Shown: positions 27,411-35,806 of the stretch, piece by piece
How positions within the stretch are numbered: the first letter of the stretch is position 1
Layout of the letters: each line of letters starts with the position of its first letter
NCBI RefSeq assembly: GCF_017639205.1
Contig: NZ_CP071139.1
Span: 4,961,001 to 5,025,000 of the forward strand
Direction: 5' to 3'
DNA from: Streptomyces nojiriensis
GTDB lineage: Bacteria; Actinomycetota; Actinomycetes; Streptomycetales; Streptomycetaceae
Length of the DNA stretch: 64,000 nucleotides
The notes under the pieces: model-generated
Told to the model about the DNA's origin: nothing
What the model saw: the letters and a program-made list of their open reading frames with translations, nothing else
Databases searched by the model: none
Made by a program: the position numbers and the translations under genes

Positions 27411-28070
27411 TCAGGCGGGTGTCACCAAGCGGGTTTCGTACGCGTACACGGCCGCCTGTGTCCGGTCCCGCAGGCCCAGCTTCACCAGGATCCGGCTCAC
27501 ATGGGTCTTGATGGTGGACTCGGCGACGACCAGCCGGTCGGCTATCTCGGCATTGGACAGCCCCTGCGCGATCAGTACCAGCACCTCCGTCTCCCGCTCC
27601 GTCAGCTCACCCGCGCCCGCCGGGTCCGCCAGCTTGCGGGCTTCGGAGATCTTCGAGAACTCCACGATCAGCCGCTTGGTCACCGAGGGCGCCAGCAGGG
27701 CCTCCCCGGCCGCCACCACCCTGACCCCGTCGGCCAGCTGACGGGCCGACGCGTCCTTGAGCAGGAACCCGGAGGCCCCGGCCCGCAGCGCCTGGTACAC
27801 GTACTCGTCGAGGTCGAAGGTCGTCAGGACCAGCACCTTCGCGTCCGTGTCGGCGGCCACGATCTCCCGCGTGGCCTCCAGCCCGTTCATCCGCGGCATC
27901 CGGATGTCCATCAGCACCACATCCGGCCGCAGCGCCGCCACCTGCTCGATGGCCTCCCGTCCGTCCACCGCCTCGCCGACCACCTCGATGCCGTCCATCG
28001 CGTTCAGCAGAACGGAGAACCCCTCGCGCACCATCACCTGGTCGTCGACGATCAGGACCCTGATCGTCAT
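27411..28070 (-). CDS. Response regulator, LuxR/NarL family (first system)
   Basis: A 219-residue two-domain regulator. The receiver domain carries the acidic pocket VDDQ near residues 8-11, the phosphoacceptor Asp55 in VVLMDIRMPR, then LVLTTFDLDEYVYQALRAGASGFLLKD. The C-terminal LuxR helix-turn-helix is LTERETEVLVLIAQGLSNAEIA with the recognition helix ESTIKTHVSRILVKL. Its ATG overlaps the kinase stop by 4 bases, so the kinase upstream is its partner. It closely resembles the second regulator (29506-30177), indicating tandem duplication. Target genes unknown. Confidence 0.93.
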   Translation of the reverse strand: MTIRVLIVDDQVMVREGFSVLLNAMDGIEVVGEAVDGREAIEQVAALRPDVVLMDIRMPRMNGLEATREIVAADTDAKVLVLTTFDLDEYVYQALRAGASGFLLKDASARQLADGVRVVAAGEALLAPSVTKRLIVEFSKISEARKLADPAGAGELTERETEVLVLIAQGLSNAEIADRLVVAESTIKTHVSRILVKLGLRDRTQAAVYAYETRLVTPA

Positions 28071-29416
28071 ACCGTCCCCTCCCGCGGCTCCGGCGCCGAC
28101 TCCGCACGGTGGGCCACCGGTATGAACACCGCCACCTCGTACCCGCCCGCCGGTGTCCGGCCGGCCGTCATCTCGCCCTCCAGCATGGCCACCCGCTCCC
28201 GCATGCCCGTGATCCCGTGCCCGGCCCCCGGCGACGGCCGCGCGTCCCCGGTCGCCCGGTCGTTGACGATCCTTATGCCCAGGCCGCCCAGCACGTACGA
28301 GACCTCCACCTCGGCCGTGGCTCCCGGCGCGTGCCGCAGCGTGTTGCTGAGGGCCTCCTGGATGATGCGGTACGCCGACAGCTCCACGCCCTGCGGCAGC
28401 TCCCGCACCGAGCCCGTGATCGTCTTCTCCACGATCAGGCCGGCGTCCCGCACATTGGCCAGCAGCCCCTCCAGCGACGCCAGCGTCGGCTGCGGGGCGT
28501 CCGGGGCCTCGTAGTCCGCGGAGCGCACCACACCCAGCACCCGCCGCAGCTCTGTCAGAGCCGCCACGGCGTTCTCCCGGATGGTGACGAACGCCGCCTC
28601 CAGCTCCGGCGGCGGATTCTTCACCCGGTACGGCGCGGCCTCCGCCTGGATCGCCACCACCGACATGTGGTGGGCCACCACATCGTGCAGCTCCCGCGCG
28701 ATCGTGGTCCGCTCCTCCAGCAGCGTCCGCTTGTCCCGCTCGACGGCCGTGACCTCCTGCTGCGCGCTCACCTCCGCCCTGGCGTCAAGGCGTATCCGGA
28801 TACTGCTGGCGATCACCAGGGCGAAGGCCGAGGCCACCGCCATCTCGGGCAGGTTCGACCCCCAGTGGCCGCTGAACACCACGGAGATCGCCGATCCCAG
28901 TACGAGGGTGAGCGTCCACATCCAGGCCGCCACCCGGGCCCCGGTCCGCAGCGTGACGAGGAACATGACCGCGATGTACGCGAAGAAACTGCTGTCGGTC
29001 CACGGCCAGTTGTAGCCATAGCCGTACCCGTCGCCGAGGCCGGCCGTCACCACCGTCATCGCGATGGCCGCCCACCACGCGCCGACCGGCCGCACCAGCG
29101 TCATCAGGACCGGGGCCGCGGAGATCACCGCCATGGCTATCGGCCTGAGGTTGCCCCATGCGCCCAACTGCGTGTTGAGCGCGGTCAGCCCGACGAGGAC
29201 GGACAGGATCCCCACCGCCGCATGCCGCCGCCACGGCGCGTACCGGCGCAGCACCCCGGGAAGCCGGCGCACGAAGCGCCCGGAGGTCTCCGCCAGAGGC
29301 AGCGGCCGGTAGGCCAAGGCGTCGGTGACGAGATCCCGTCGGAGGGTCGCGATCACCTCAGATGCCAGTCGGAACTCAGGTGCCCGGGATGTTCCCCCGG
29401 TGGTCGTCTCGGTCAT
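28067..29416 (-). CDS. Sensor histidine kinase, HisKA_3 type (first system)
   Basis: A 449-residue membrane kinase. Residues about 40-210 contain several hydrophobic segments, including HAAVGILSVLVGLTALNT and MVISAAPVLMTLVRPV-like helices, with no large extracellular domain. The dimerisation/phosphoacceptor box is ARELHDVVAHHMSVVAIQAEA; the phosphorylated His is the one after ARELHDV's E-L. The ATPase lid shows AYRIIQEALSNTLRHAPG and GAGHGITGMRERVAML. ATG 29416 is preferred over an upstream start because the extra 24 residues are arginine-rich and unlike the family. Cotranscribed with its regulator. Confidence 0.92.
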   Translation of the reverse strand: MTETTTGGTSRAPEFRLASEVIATLRRDLVTDALAYRPLPLAETSGRFVRRLPGVLRRYAPWRRHAAVGILSVLVGLTALNTQLGAWGNLRPIAMAVISAAPVLMTLVRPVGAWWAAIAMTVVTAGLGDGYGYGYNWPWTDSSFFAYIAVMFLVTLRTGARVAAWMWTLTLVLGSAISVVFSGHWGSNLPEMAVASAFALVIASSIRIRLDARAEVSAQQEVTAVERDKRTLLEERTTIARELHDVVAHHMSVVAIQAEAAPYRVKNPPPELEAAFVTIRENAVAALTELRRVLGVVRSADYEAPDAPQPTLASLEGLLANVRDAGLIVEKTITGSVRELPQGVELSAYRIIQEALSNTLRHAPGATAEVEVSYVLGGLGIRIVNDRATGDARPSPGAGHGITGMRERVAMLEGEMTAGRTPAGGYEVAVFIPVAHRAESAPEPREGTV

Positions 29417-29505
29417 GCACACCACCGTAGGTCCGTACCGGCCTCGTCCGCGTCGCCGCTGATGGGGATTTCCCGGGGTCCCTCTCAAGTACTACCCAGG
29501 TCCGC

Positions 29506-30177
29506 TCAGTAGCCCGTCGGGCGGATCAGGCCCGTCTCGTACGCGAACACCGCGGCCTGCGTGCGGTCCCGCAGACCCAGCTTCACCAGGATCCGGCTCA
29601 CGTGCGTCTTCACCGTCTGCTCGGCCAGCACCAGGTGCTCCGAGATCTCGGCGTTCGACAGGCCCTGGGCGATCAGCGACAGCACCTCCGTCTCCCGCTC
29701 GGTCAGCGCCTCGATCCGGGCCCGCGACGGCGCGCGCGGCGCTCCCAGCCGGGAGAACTCCGTGATCAGCCGCTTCGTGATGTTCGGCGAGAGCAGCGCC
29801 TCGCCGGCCGCCACCACCCGCACCGCCTCGGCGAGCTGGTCGGCGGACGCGTCCTTGAGCAGGAACCCGGAGGCCCCGGCCCGCAGCGCCTCGTACACGT
29901 ACTCGTCGAGATCGAAGGTGGTCAGCACCAGCACCTTCACCGCGGCGTCCGGCACCGCGGTGATGACGGACGTGGCCTCGATCCCGCCCATCCCCGGCAT
30001 CCGGATGTCCATCAGCACCACGTCCGGAGCCAGCTCCGCCACCTTCGCGACCGCGTCCGCCCCGTCCACCGCCTGCCCCACGACCTCTATGTCGGGCTGC
30101 GCGTTGAGAAGCACGGTGAAGCCCTGCCGGACCATCATCTGGTCGTCGGCGATCATCACCTTGATCGGGGTGCTCAT
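29506..30177 (-). CDS. Response regulator, LuxR/NarL family (second system)
   Basis: A 223-residue paralogue of the first regulator. The receiver has ADDQ, phosphoacceptor Asp57 in VVLMDIRMPG, and LVLTTFDLDEYVYEALRAGASGFLLKD; the output HTH is LTERETEVLSLIAQGLSNAEIS and TVKTHVSRILVKLGLRDR. Long runs are identical with the first regulator, including the C-terminal RDRTQAAV-AYET segment. ATG 30177 overlaps the stop of its kinase. Both systems are on the minus strand with 89 bp between them. Differences in the linker suggest separate partners and targets. Confidence 0.93.
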   Translation of the reverse strand: MSTPIKVMIADDQMMVRQGFTVLLNAQPDIEVVGQAVDGADAVAKVAELAPDVVLMDIRMPGMGGIEATSVITAVPDAAVKVLVLTTFDLDEYVYEALRAGASGFLLKDASADQLAEAVRVVAAGEALLSPNITKRLITEFSRLGAPRAPSRARIEALTERETEVLSLIAQGLSNAEISEHLVLAEQTVKTHVSRILVKLGLRDRTQAAVFAYETGLIRPTGY

Positions 30178-31523
30178 GAGGCCCTCTTCGTCTCGGAGTC
30201 GGGGACCGCGGGCAGGTCCTGCGGGTCCATCGGGAGTACGGCGCTCACCTCGTACCCCCCGTCGGGGCGCGGGCCGGCGGCCAGTTCGCCCCCCAGCATG
30301 CCTGCCCGCTCCCGCATCCCCAGCAGCCCGTGCCCCGCACCGGGCGAGGGCGGGGCCGACCGGGTCGGCGCGCTGTTCGCGACGCACAGGTGCAGATCAC
30401 GCGGCCCGTACGCGATGCCCACCTCCACCCGCGAACCGGGCGCATGGCGCAGTGCGTTGCTCAGCGCCTCCTGCACGATCCGGTACGCGGTGAGCTCCAC
30501 GCCCGGGGTCAGCGGCCGCCGTATCCCCGCGATCTCGGTCGTGACGTCGAGTCCGGCCCCCCGCACGTTGTCCACGAGGCCGTCCAGGTCGCCGAGGGTG
30601 GGCTGCGGATGATGGGGGTTCGCGGGATCGTCGGGCCGTTCGGACCGCAGCACGCCCAGTACCCGCCGCAGCTCCGTCAGTGCCTCCAGCGCGTTCTCCC
30701 GGATGCCGGCCAGATTCTCCTTGAGCTCCTCGGACGGGTTCTCCACCAGGTGCGGGGCGACCTGCGCCTGGATGGAGATCACCGACATGTGGTGGGCGAC
30801 GACGTCGTGCAGTTCGCGGGCGATCCGGCTGCGCTCCTCCAGCAGGGTGCGCCGGGCCCGCTCCTCCTCGGTGAGGGTCTCCTGCTCGACGAGTTTGCCG
30901 CGGGCGAGGCGGGTGGCCCGCAGGGCGTAGCCGAGGATCCCCACGAACGCGAAGAGGAGGGCCACGCCCCCGATGATGGTCTGGCTCCGCGGCGGCCTGA
31001 GGACGATGTCGGCCAGTCCGCTGAGGGCGAGCGTGATGCCGATGACCGAGGCGGTCACCCGGGGCGGCACCCGCAGGGCGACCATCAGGAGCACGGGCGC
31101 GAGCGTGAACGGCCCGGCGGCCGTCCAGGGCCAGGACTGCCCCGGGCCGACGTGGTCGTGGATGGCCCAGGCGACGAGGCCGGCGGTGACGAGCCCGAGC
31201 CACCAGGCGGCGACCGGACGGAACATGCTGAGCACCACGGACGCGGAGGTCAGCAGCGACAGCCCCAGCACGGCCGAACCGAACACCCCGTAATGGTCGT
31301 TCAGCTGCATTCCCGTCAGGACGCCGCAGGGAATGGCCACGTATCCGAGGACCGCATGCGGCAGCCAGGCCAGCCAGCGCGGCCGCGACATCTTCGGCAG
31401 CGGGTCCCGGCGCAGGGTGAACAACTCCCGGGCCAGGCCGAGCGGCAGGCGGCTGCGGACGTCGGCGGCGGGTGGCTCGGTCTGCTGGTTCACGCCGTCC
31501 AGGCTAAGGCGGGCCCTAGACAT
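30174..31523 (-). CDS. Sensor histidine kinase, HisKA_3 type (second system)
   Basis: A 449-residue paralogue of the first kinase. Four to six hydrophobic segments occupy about residues 45-205 (LPHAVLGYVAIPCGVLTGMQL, WWLGLVTAGLVAWAI). The phosphoacceptor box is ARELHDVVAHHMSVISIQAQV and the ATP-binding region ELTAYRIVQEALSNALRHAPG then GAGHGLLGMRERAGML. I start at ATG 31523 because AAGGAGAT lies 7 nt upstream; GTG 31493 is a weaker choice. That start overlaps the stop of the acyltransferase gene by 8 bases, so the kinase is coupled to it. This is unusual and may link signalling to cell-surface acylation. Confidence 0.9.
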   Translation of the reverse strand: MSRARLSLDGVNQQTEPPAADVRSRLPLGLARELFTLRRDPLPKMSRPRWLAWLPHAVLGYVAIPCGVLTGMQLNDHYGVFGSAVLGLSLLTSASVVLSMFRPVAAWWLGLVTAGLVAWAIHDHVGPGQSWPWTAAGPFTLAPVLLMVALRVPPRVTASVIGITLALSGLADIVLRPPRSQTIIGGVALLFAFVGILGYALRATRLARGKLVEQETLTEEERARRTLLEERSRIARELHDVVAHHMSVISIQAQVAPHLVENPSEELKENLAGIRENALEALTELRRVLGVLRSERPDDPANPHHPQPTLGDLDGLVDNVRGAGLDVTTEIAGIRRPLTPGVELTAYRIVQEALSNALRHAPGSRVEVGIAYGPRDLHLCVANSAPTRSAPPSPGAGHGLLGMRERAGMLGGELAAGPRPDGGYEVSAVLPMDPQDLPAVPDSETKRAS

Positions 31524-32718
31524 GGGTGATCTCCTTGGCGGGGGCCGTCCCGGGGCGGGGGGCGGCGGCGGTACGGGCGGCGCGGGACGGCTTCGGACGG
31601 CGGGATGCCTGCTCGTGGATACGGAACGCGGCCCAGCACAGCGACAGCGCGGCGGCGAACACGGGCAGCCACAGCAGCCGGGCCGCTATCCAGCCCGGCG
31701 AGTCGGGCACCGTGTGCAGCCCGGGCAGGTCGGCCGAGACCAGCAGCCCGAGGGCGGTGACGGCCATCATGGCGGTCTGGTGCCACAGGAAGACGGTCAT
31801 GGCGGAGAGGTTCACCAGGGCCACCTTCGCCCAGGCCGCCGGCCGTCGCATGGCCCGGGCCAGCGGCTCGCGCACCAGGAGGGCCAGCCCGCACTGGGCC
31901 AGCCCGAAGGCGGCCGCCGCCAGCGTCGGCGGGTTCAGGTTCGACACGGCGGCCCCGGGGACACCCACCATCGACGCCGGGTACCCGCCCCAGAGGATCA
32001 GCGCGGCCGTGGCCAGGACGCCCGCGCCGAGCAGGAGCAGCGCCCGGTCGCGCCGGGCGAACGCCCCGCGGGACCAGGCGGCGCCCAGGGTGAAGGGGAC
32101 GAGCCAGCCCGCGCCCACATTGACCCAGCCGATCCACCCGGGGCCGTCCAGCCCGAAGCGCCACACGTCGACGGCAGCCACCACGGCCAGCGGCCACAGC
32201 GGGCTGAGCCGGGCCACGAGCGGGGTCGCGGCGGTGAGCACGGCGAACACCAGCAGGAACCACAGCGGCGACAGCACCAGCGTGACCAGCGACCGGACGG
32301 TGGTGAACTCCGCCCCGCCGATCAGCATCCCGGCCGCGACGACCGTCCAGAGAACCAGCACCGCGGCGACCGGACGGAACAACCGCCCCAGCCGCTGACC
32401 GGCCCACGCGCCGTACGAGAGGCCGCGCTCGCGCGCCGACCCGTACCCGCGGGCGGCGACATGGCCGCCCACCAGGAAGAAGACGGACAGTGTCTGGAAC
32501 ACCCAGGACACCGGGGCCAGCCACGGCAGGTGCGCCAGCGGGCTGGTCGTGCTCAGCGCGCCGTCGTGTGCGGTCAGCGCGGTGACCAGCCAGTGGCCGA
32601 GGACCACGCCGAGGATCGCGAAGGCCCGCAGCGCGTCCACGGCCCGGTCGCGCCCGGCCGGGGTGGCTGCGTCGATGCCCGCGGCCAAGGTGGACCAGCG
32701 GGCGCGGAACTCAACCAC
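31516..32718 (-). CDS. Membrane acyltransferase, family 3
   Basis: A 400-residue integral membrane protein with about ten hydrophobic helices. The family 3 start is visible as RDRAVDALRAFAILGVVLGHW (usual form R-x-x-x-D-x-L-R); the conserved His lies in that first helix. Later segments such as FLVGGHVAARGYGSARE and LWHQTAMMAVTALGLL match. These enzymes transfer acyl groups from a cytoplasmic donor to extracytoplasmic polysaccharides, peptidoglycan or small molecules. GTG 32718 is preceded by GGAGG at 6-nt spacing, and overlaps the DUF1023 gene stop. It is followed directly by the second two-component system. Confidence 0.87.
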   Translation of the reverse strand: MVEFRARWSTLAAGIDAATPAGRDRAVDALRAFAILGVVLGHWLVTALTAHDGALSTTSPLAHLPWLAPVSWVFQTLSVFFLVGGHVAARGYGSARERGLSYGAWAGQRLGRLFRPVAAVLVLWTVVAAGMLIGGAEFTTVRSLVTLVLSPLWFLLVFAVLTAATPLVARLSPLWPLAVVAAVDVWRFGLDGPGWIGWVNVGAGWLVPFTLGAAWSRGAFARRDRALLLLGAGVLATAALILWGGYPASMVGVPGAAVSNLNPPTLAAAAFGLAQCGLALLVREPLARAMRRPAAWAKVALVNLSAMTVFLWHQTAMMAVTALGLLVSADLPGLHTVPDSPGWIAARLLWLPVFAAALSLCWAAFRIHEQASRRPKPSRAARTAAAPRPGTAPAKEITHV

Positions 32719-33772
32719 GGTCGGCCTCCGATGCGGGGGTGGTGCCGAGGACGATGGCGGCCAGGCTGTCGAGGGACTCGGTGCCCGGCTTGAGGTAGTC
32801 GCTGTGTCCGACGGCGCCGGCGGCGAAGGGCCGGGCACCGAAGGCGGGGTCGACCGGGTCGGTGCCGAAACCGATCCCGCCGAACCGCACATGCGGGACG
32901 TTGCCTATCCAGTCCCCGCTGCCCCGGCCGGCCCAGACCCGGGCCCCGGTCGGCAGCTCACGGGCGGACCCGGCCCCGGTCCCCGGGCTGCCGAACAGCG
33001 CGATGTCGCCGACCGCGGACCCGGTGGCGGTCCGGGCGCAGACCACGGAGCCGTAGGAGTGGCACAGGAGGGAGATCCGGGCACCGGGCCCCGACATGCC
33101 GCGCAACTGCTCGAGGAAGGGAGCCAGTTCGCCGGCGGCCGCGTCGGACCGGTCGGCGCTCAGGACGGTGGTGCTCACCGTGCCGGGGGTGTCGTACCCG
33201 AGCCAGGCGACCACGGCGGAGCGCGGATGCCCGGCCTGCAGGCGCTGCTGGAGGGAGACGGCCCCGGCACGGAACCGCTCGTAGGTGTCCAGCGTGGTGT
33301 CGGACCCGGGCACCAGGACGGCGACCCGGTCGGCGCTCTCCAGCTCGCCGAACACCTCGACGGCGCGGCCCCTGCCGCGGCCGTCGAAGGTGAGGAACCG
33401 GGCCGCTCCGGCCGCGCTCATGGCGCGCAGCCTGGCTGCCCGGCCGGGGCGGTCGGCGTCCTCGGCGGTACGGACCGCCTCGGCGAGGTTGGCGCTGTTG
33501 GCGGCGTACCGGCTGCGGGGCGTGGCGTCCTCGGAGAACGTGGCGGGCGCGGGGGCCGGGACGTTCGGGGAGGCCGCGGCGGACACGGGGACCACCACGG
33601 CCGCGGCGACCAGGGCGGCCAGCAGGCCGCGGCGCAGCCGGCCACTGCCGGAGCCGGCCCTCCCGGTGGCGAGCGCCGTGCCCGACCCGCGGGTCCTTCC
33701 CGTGGCCCCGGTCCGCGTCCCTGCCCCGGTCTGTGTCCCTGCCCCGGTCTGTGTCCTCGTCCCCGTTGCCAT
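32711..33772 (-). CDS. Secreted alpha/beta hydrolase, DUF1023 family
   Basis: A 353-residue predicted exported protein. After a repetitive Thr/Gly-rich N-terminus (about 45 residues, many TGAGTRTGA-like units) comes a basic stretch RLRRGLLAALVAAAVVVPVSA with a hydrophobic core ending in ASP, consistent with a signal peptide. The hydrolase domain has VAVLVPGSDTTLDTYERFR, the nucleophile elbow ISLLCHSYGSVVC, DIALFGSPGTG and a late His in GAVGHSDYL. Annotated DUF1023 proteins share this layout. The substrate is unknown. It is first in an operon with the acyltransferase, so surface-polymer editing is conceivable. The true start may lie downstream of the repeats. Confidence 0.82.
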   Translation of the reverse strand: MATGTRTQTGAGTQTGAGTRTGATGRTRGSGTALATGRAGSGSGRLRRGLLAALVAAAVVVPVSAAASPNVPAPAPATFSEDATPRSRYAANSANLAEAVRTAEDADRPGRAARLRAMSAAGAARFLTFDGRGRGRAVEVFGELESADRVAVLVPGSDTTLDTYERFRAGAVSLQQRLQAGHPRSAVVAWLGYDTPGTVSTTVLSADRSDAAAGELAPFLEQLRGMSGPGARISLLCHSYGSVVCARTATGSAVGDIALFGSPGTGAGSARELPTGARVWAGRGSGDWIGNVPHVRFGGIGFGTDPVDPAFGARPFAAGAVGHSDYLKPGTESLDSLAAIVLGTTPASEADRG

Positions 33773-33919
33773 GGTCCTCTTCCTCCGGTCGCCGGAAGAG
33801 CCGTGAACGCTCTTCTCTGCTACCGAAGTTAGAAATCCGGGCCCGTGGTCGGCGTCACGCCATGGAGCCGTGTTCGCGCGTAGCTCTCAGGTATGACGGG
33901 GGATACCTGCGAGCCAGGG

Positions 33920-33960
33920 CCACGACCGTCACGACCGTCGTGACCGTCACGACGTCATGA
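33920..33960. promoter_or_regulatory. Repeated CGACCGTCA units and palindrome upstream of the DUF1023 operon
   Basis: Repeating ACGACCGTC/GTGACCGTC units with the perfect palindrome GTCACGA-CCG-TCGTGAC at 33928-33944. It lies about 150-190 bp upstream of the DUF1023 start and after no upstream gene end on that strand other than the NTF2 gene. It could be an operator. Confidence 0.4.
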
Positions 33961-33988
33961 CCTCACGGCCCAGCGCTGAGCCCGCGGC

Positions 33989-34390
33989 TCAGTCTGCCAC
34001 CAGGGGTTCGACGTAGCCCGCCCGCCAGCGCGGGGCCGGGTCCTGGCCGGGGCTGGTCCAGTACTCCCGCGCCCCCACGATCTCCCCGTCCCGCACGGTC
34101 CAGAGGGAGACGGCCCGGTAGACGACGTGGTCCTGGGGTATCTCCACCTCGGTGACCACGAGGTTCCCGTCGGCCAGGATCCGCAGCAGTTCCACGGATC
34201 TCTCGTCCGCTCTCTCGTCCGCGCAGTCGTCGTCGCTGTTCACGGCTATGAAGTTGGCGCGCCCCACGATGCGCTCGCCGCTCACGGGCCATTCGATGAC
34301 CGCGTCCTCGGCGATGAGCCCGGCCACGCCGTCCCAGTCGCGTGCCTCGATCCGCTCCCACAGTTGTGCCACTACCCTCAACGGCTCCAT
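33989..34390 (-). CDS. NTF2-like/SnoaL-type protein
   Basis: A 133-residue cone-shaped fold protein. The N-terminal helix VAQLWERIEARDWDGVAGLIAEDAVIEWP, GERIVGRANFIAVN, then ILADGNLVVTEVEIPQDHVVYRAVSLWTVRDGEIVGAREYW show the usual strand-rich ligand pocket. Such proteins are small-molecule isomerases, hydrolases or binding proteins. The last ten residues end VEPLVAD. It is alone on the minus strand; the MarR gene ends 130 bp upstream of its start. No catalytic residues can be assigned with certainty. Confidence 0.8.
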   Translation of the reverse strand: MEPLRVVAQLWERIEARDWDGVAGLIAEDAVIEWPVSGERIVGRANFIAVNSDDDCADERADERSVELLRILADGNLVVTEVEIPQDHVVYRAVSLWTVRDGEIVGAREYWTSPGQDPAPRWRAGYVEPLVAD

Positions 34391-34519
34391 GTGCCGCAGT
34401 GTCCGGCAGCTCCGTTATACGTAACAAGCTTTGCCTGCAGGCTTATTGACTTCGACACAATCGCTCACGGCGGGGCCTTCGCGCCGCGAGCAGGGCGCCG
34501 AAGGCGGTGCCGTCCGGGC

Positions 34520-35101
34520 CTATTCCGGCGCGGGTGCGGGAATGCCGGCGGACGGCGCGCCGGACTCCAGCGCGTCCAGTGCCGTGGCCAGCCGCTCCAG
34601 GACGCGGACCGTCTCCGCGAAGGCGGCATCGCCCAGCTCCGTGGTGAGGCGGGCCGCCAGGGCCGCGTGGCCCGGGCCGATCCGGTCCACCGCGCCCCGC
34701 CCCTCCTCCGTGGGCCGCAGCAGCTTCGCCCGCCGGTGGGCGGGGTTCGGGGCGTATTCCGCCAAGCCCTTGGCGACCAGCAGGTCCGCGATGCGCTGCA
34801 CGCTCTGCCGGGTGATGCCCATGTTCCGGGCGATGCCCGCGACGGGCAGTGGCTCCCGCAGTACCGCGCCCAGGACCTGCCACCAGGCGGCCGTCAGCCC
34901 GGCCGGCTTGGCCAGCTCTTCCGAGATGGCGAGGAACTGGCCGTTCAGCCGGAACACCCCGAGCGCGGTGCGGCTCAGCAGGTCCTGCTGGGTACGGGCG
35001 TGGGCAGGGGCGCGGGTGCCGGCGTCCGCGAGGTCCCCGGCGGGCAGCGGCTCGTGTGTCAGCGGCTCGTGCACCAGCGGCCCGTGGGTCGCCTCGCTCA
35101 T
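34520..35101 (-). CDS. MarR-family transcriptional regulator
   Basis: About 193 residues. An N-terminal extension rich in His, Pro and Glu (GPLVHEPLTHEPLPAG) precedes the winged helix: TQQDLLSRTALGVFRLNGQFL, PAGLTAAWWQVLGAVLREPLPVAGIARNMGITRQSVQRIADLL, and the wing AEYAPNPAHRRAKLLRPTEEG. I favour ATG 35101, which has GTGAGG nearby; ATG 35113 overlaps the DJ-1 stop and would extend it by four residues. It follows the DJ-1 gene in the same operon. It probably binds the paired palindromes upstream of that operon. Confidence 0.88.
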   Translation of the reverse strand: MSEATHGPLVHEPLTHEPLPAGDLADAGTRAPAHARTQQDLLSRTALGVFRLNGQFLAISEELAKPAGLTAAWWQVLGAVLREPLPVAGIARNMGITRQSVQRIADLLVAKGLAEYAPNPAHRRAKLLRPTEEGRGAVDRIGPGHAALAARLTTELGDAAFAETVRVLERLATALDALESGAPSAGIPAPAPE

Positions 35102-35105
35102 CGCC

Positions 35106-35735
35106 TCACGCATCGCCGGCCGCCGATGCCGCCATCAGCACCGGGTACGCGCTGACGTCCGAGTCGTGGAAGAGCCCGTACCAGGCGTCCAGGACGTCCG
35201 GCTTGTAGACGTCCAGACGGGCGAAGACCTCGCGGGCGAAGGCCACCGGCTCCGTCGGCCCCGCCGTGATCAGGTCGCCGTCGGTCACCGCGTCGGCCTC
35301 GACGTAGCACTCGGCGCCCCCGTAGCCGGGCTGCTCGGCGAGGTAGAAGGAGGCGGCGCTGGTGTGGGTCCGGCCGTCCAGCAGGCCCTCGCGGGCGAGG
35401 CCGGCGGTGGCTCCGCAGATCGCCGCGACCGGCACTCCGGCGGCCAGGAACTCCCGCGCCTTGGCCGCGAACGGAGCCAGATCGTCGCTCGTGTCCCACA
35501 GGGACGCGCCCGTGAGGATCAGCAGCGAGGAGTCCTCCGGTAGCAGGCCGGCCAGGGCCAGGTCAGGCTGGATGCGGACGCCGCCCATGGTGGTGACCGG
35601 CTGCGCGGCGCTCACGCCGACCGTGCGCACGGTGTGGCCGCGCTGGGTGAGGTGCGCGGTGGTGTGGCCGGTCTCCCAGTCCGCGTACGTGTCGTAGACC
35701 GCGAGGTGGACGGGCTTGCGCGGGGTCTCGCTCAT
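35106..35735 (-). CDS. DJ-1/PfpI family protein
   Basis: A 209-residue cytosolic protein of the glutamine amidotransferase-like fold. The catalytic-type Cys107 lies in VPVAAICGATAGLA, at the nucleophile elbow. Other landmarks are HLAVYDTYADWETGH near the N-terminus, LLILTGASLWD and AKAREFLAAGV. Family members act as protease, chaperone, glyoxalase-like or isonitrile hydratase enzymes; I cannot choose among them. It is first in an operon with a MarR regulator, and the divergent region before it carries two palindromes. Expression is probably controlled by that regulator, perhaps in response to electrophiles or oxidants. Confidence 0.88.
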   Translation of the reverse strand: MSETPRKPVHLAVYDTYADWETGHTTAHLTQRGHTVRTVGVSAAQPVTTMGGVRIQPDLALAGLLPEDSSLLILTGASLWDTSDDLAPFAAKAREFLAAGVPVAAICGATAGLAREGLLDGRTHTSAASFYLAEQPGYGGAECYVEADAVTDGDLITAGPTEPVAFAREVFARLDVYKPDVLDAWYGLFHDSDVSAYPVLMAASAAGDA

Positions 35736-35767
35736 GGTGCTTTCGCCTCCAGCGTGGTTCCTGCTCT

Positions 35768-35802
35768 ATGACAATAGACTGTCATGACGACAGGATGCTG
35801 TC
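35768..35802. promoter_or_regulatory. Two operator palindromes upstream of the DJ-1/MarR operon
   Basis: ATGACA-ATAGAC-TGTCAT (35768-35785) followed closely by GACAG-GATG-CTGTC (35789-35802). Both have the same TGACA/GACAG half-site family and lie 33-67 bp upstream of the DJ-1 start. They are likely bound by the operon's MarR regulator. Confidence 0.65.
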
Positions 35803-35806
35803 AATC

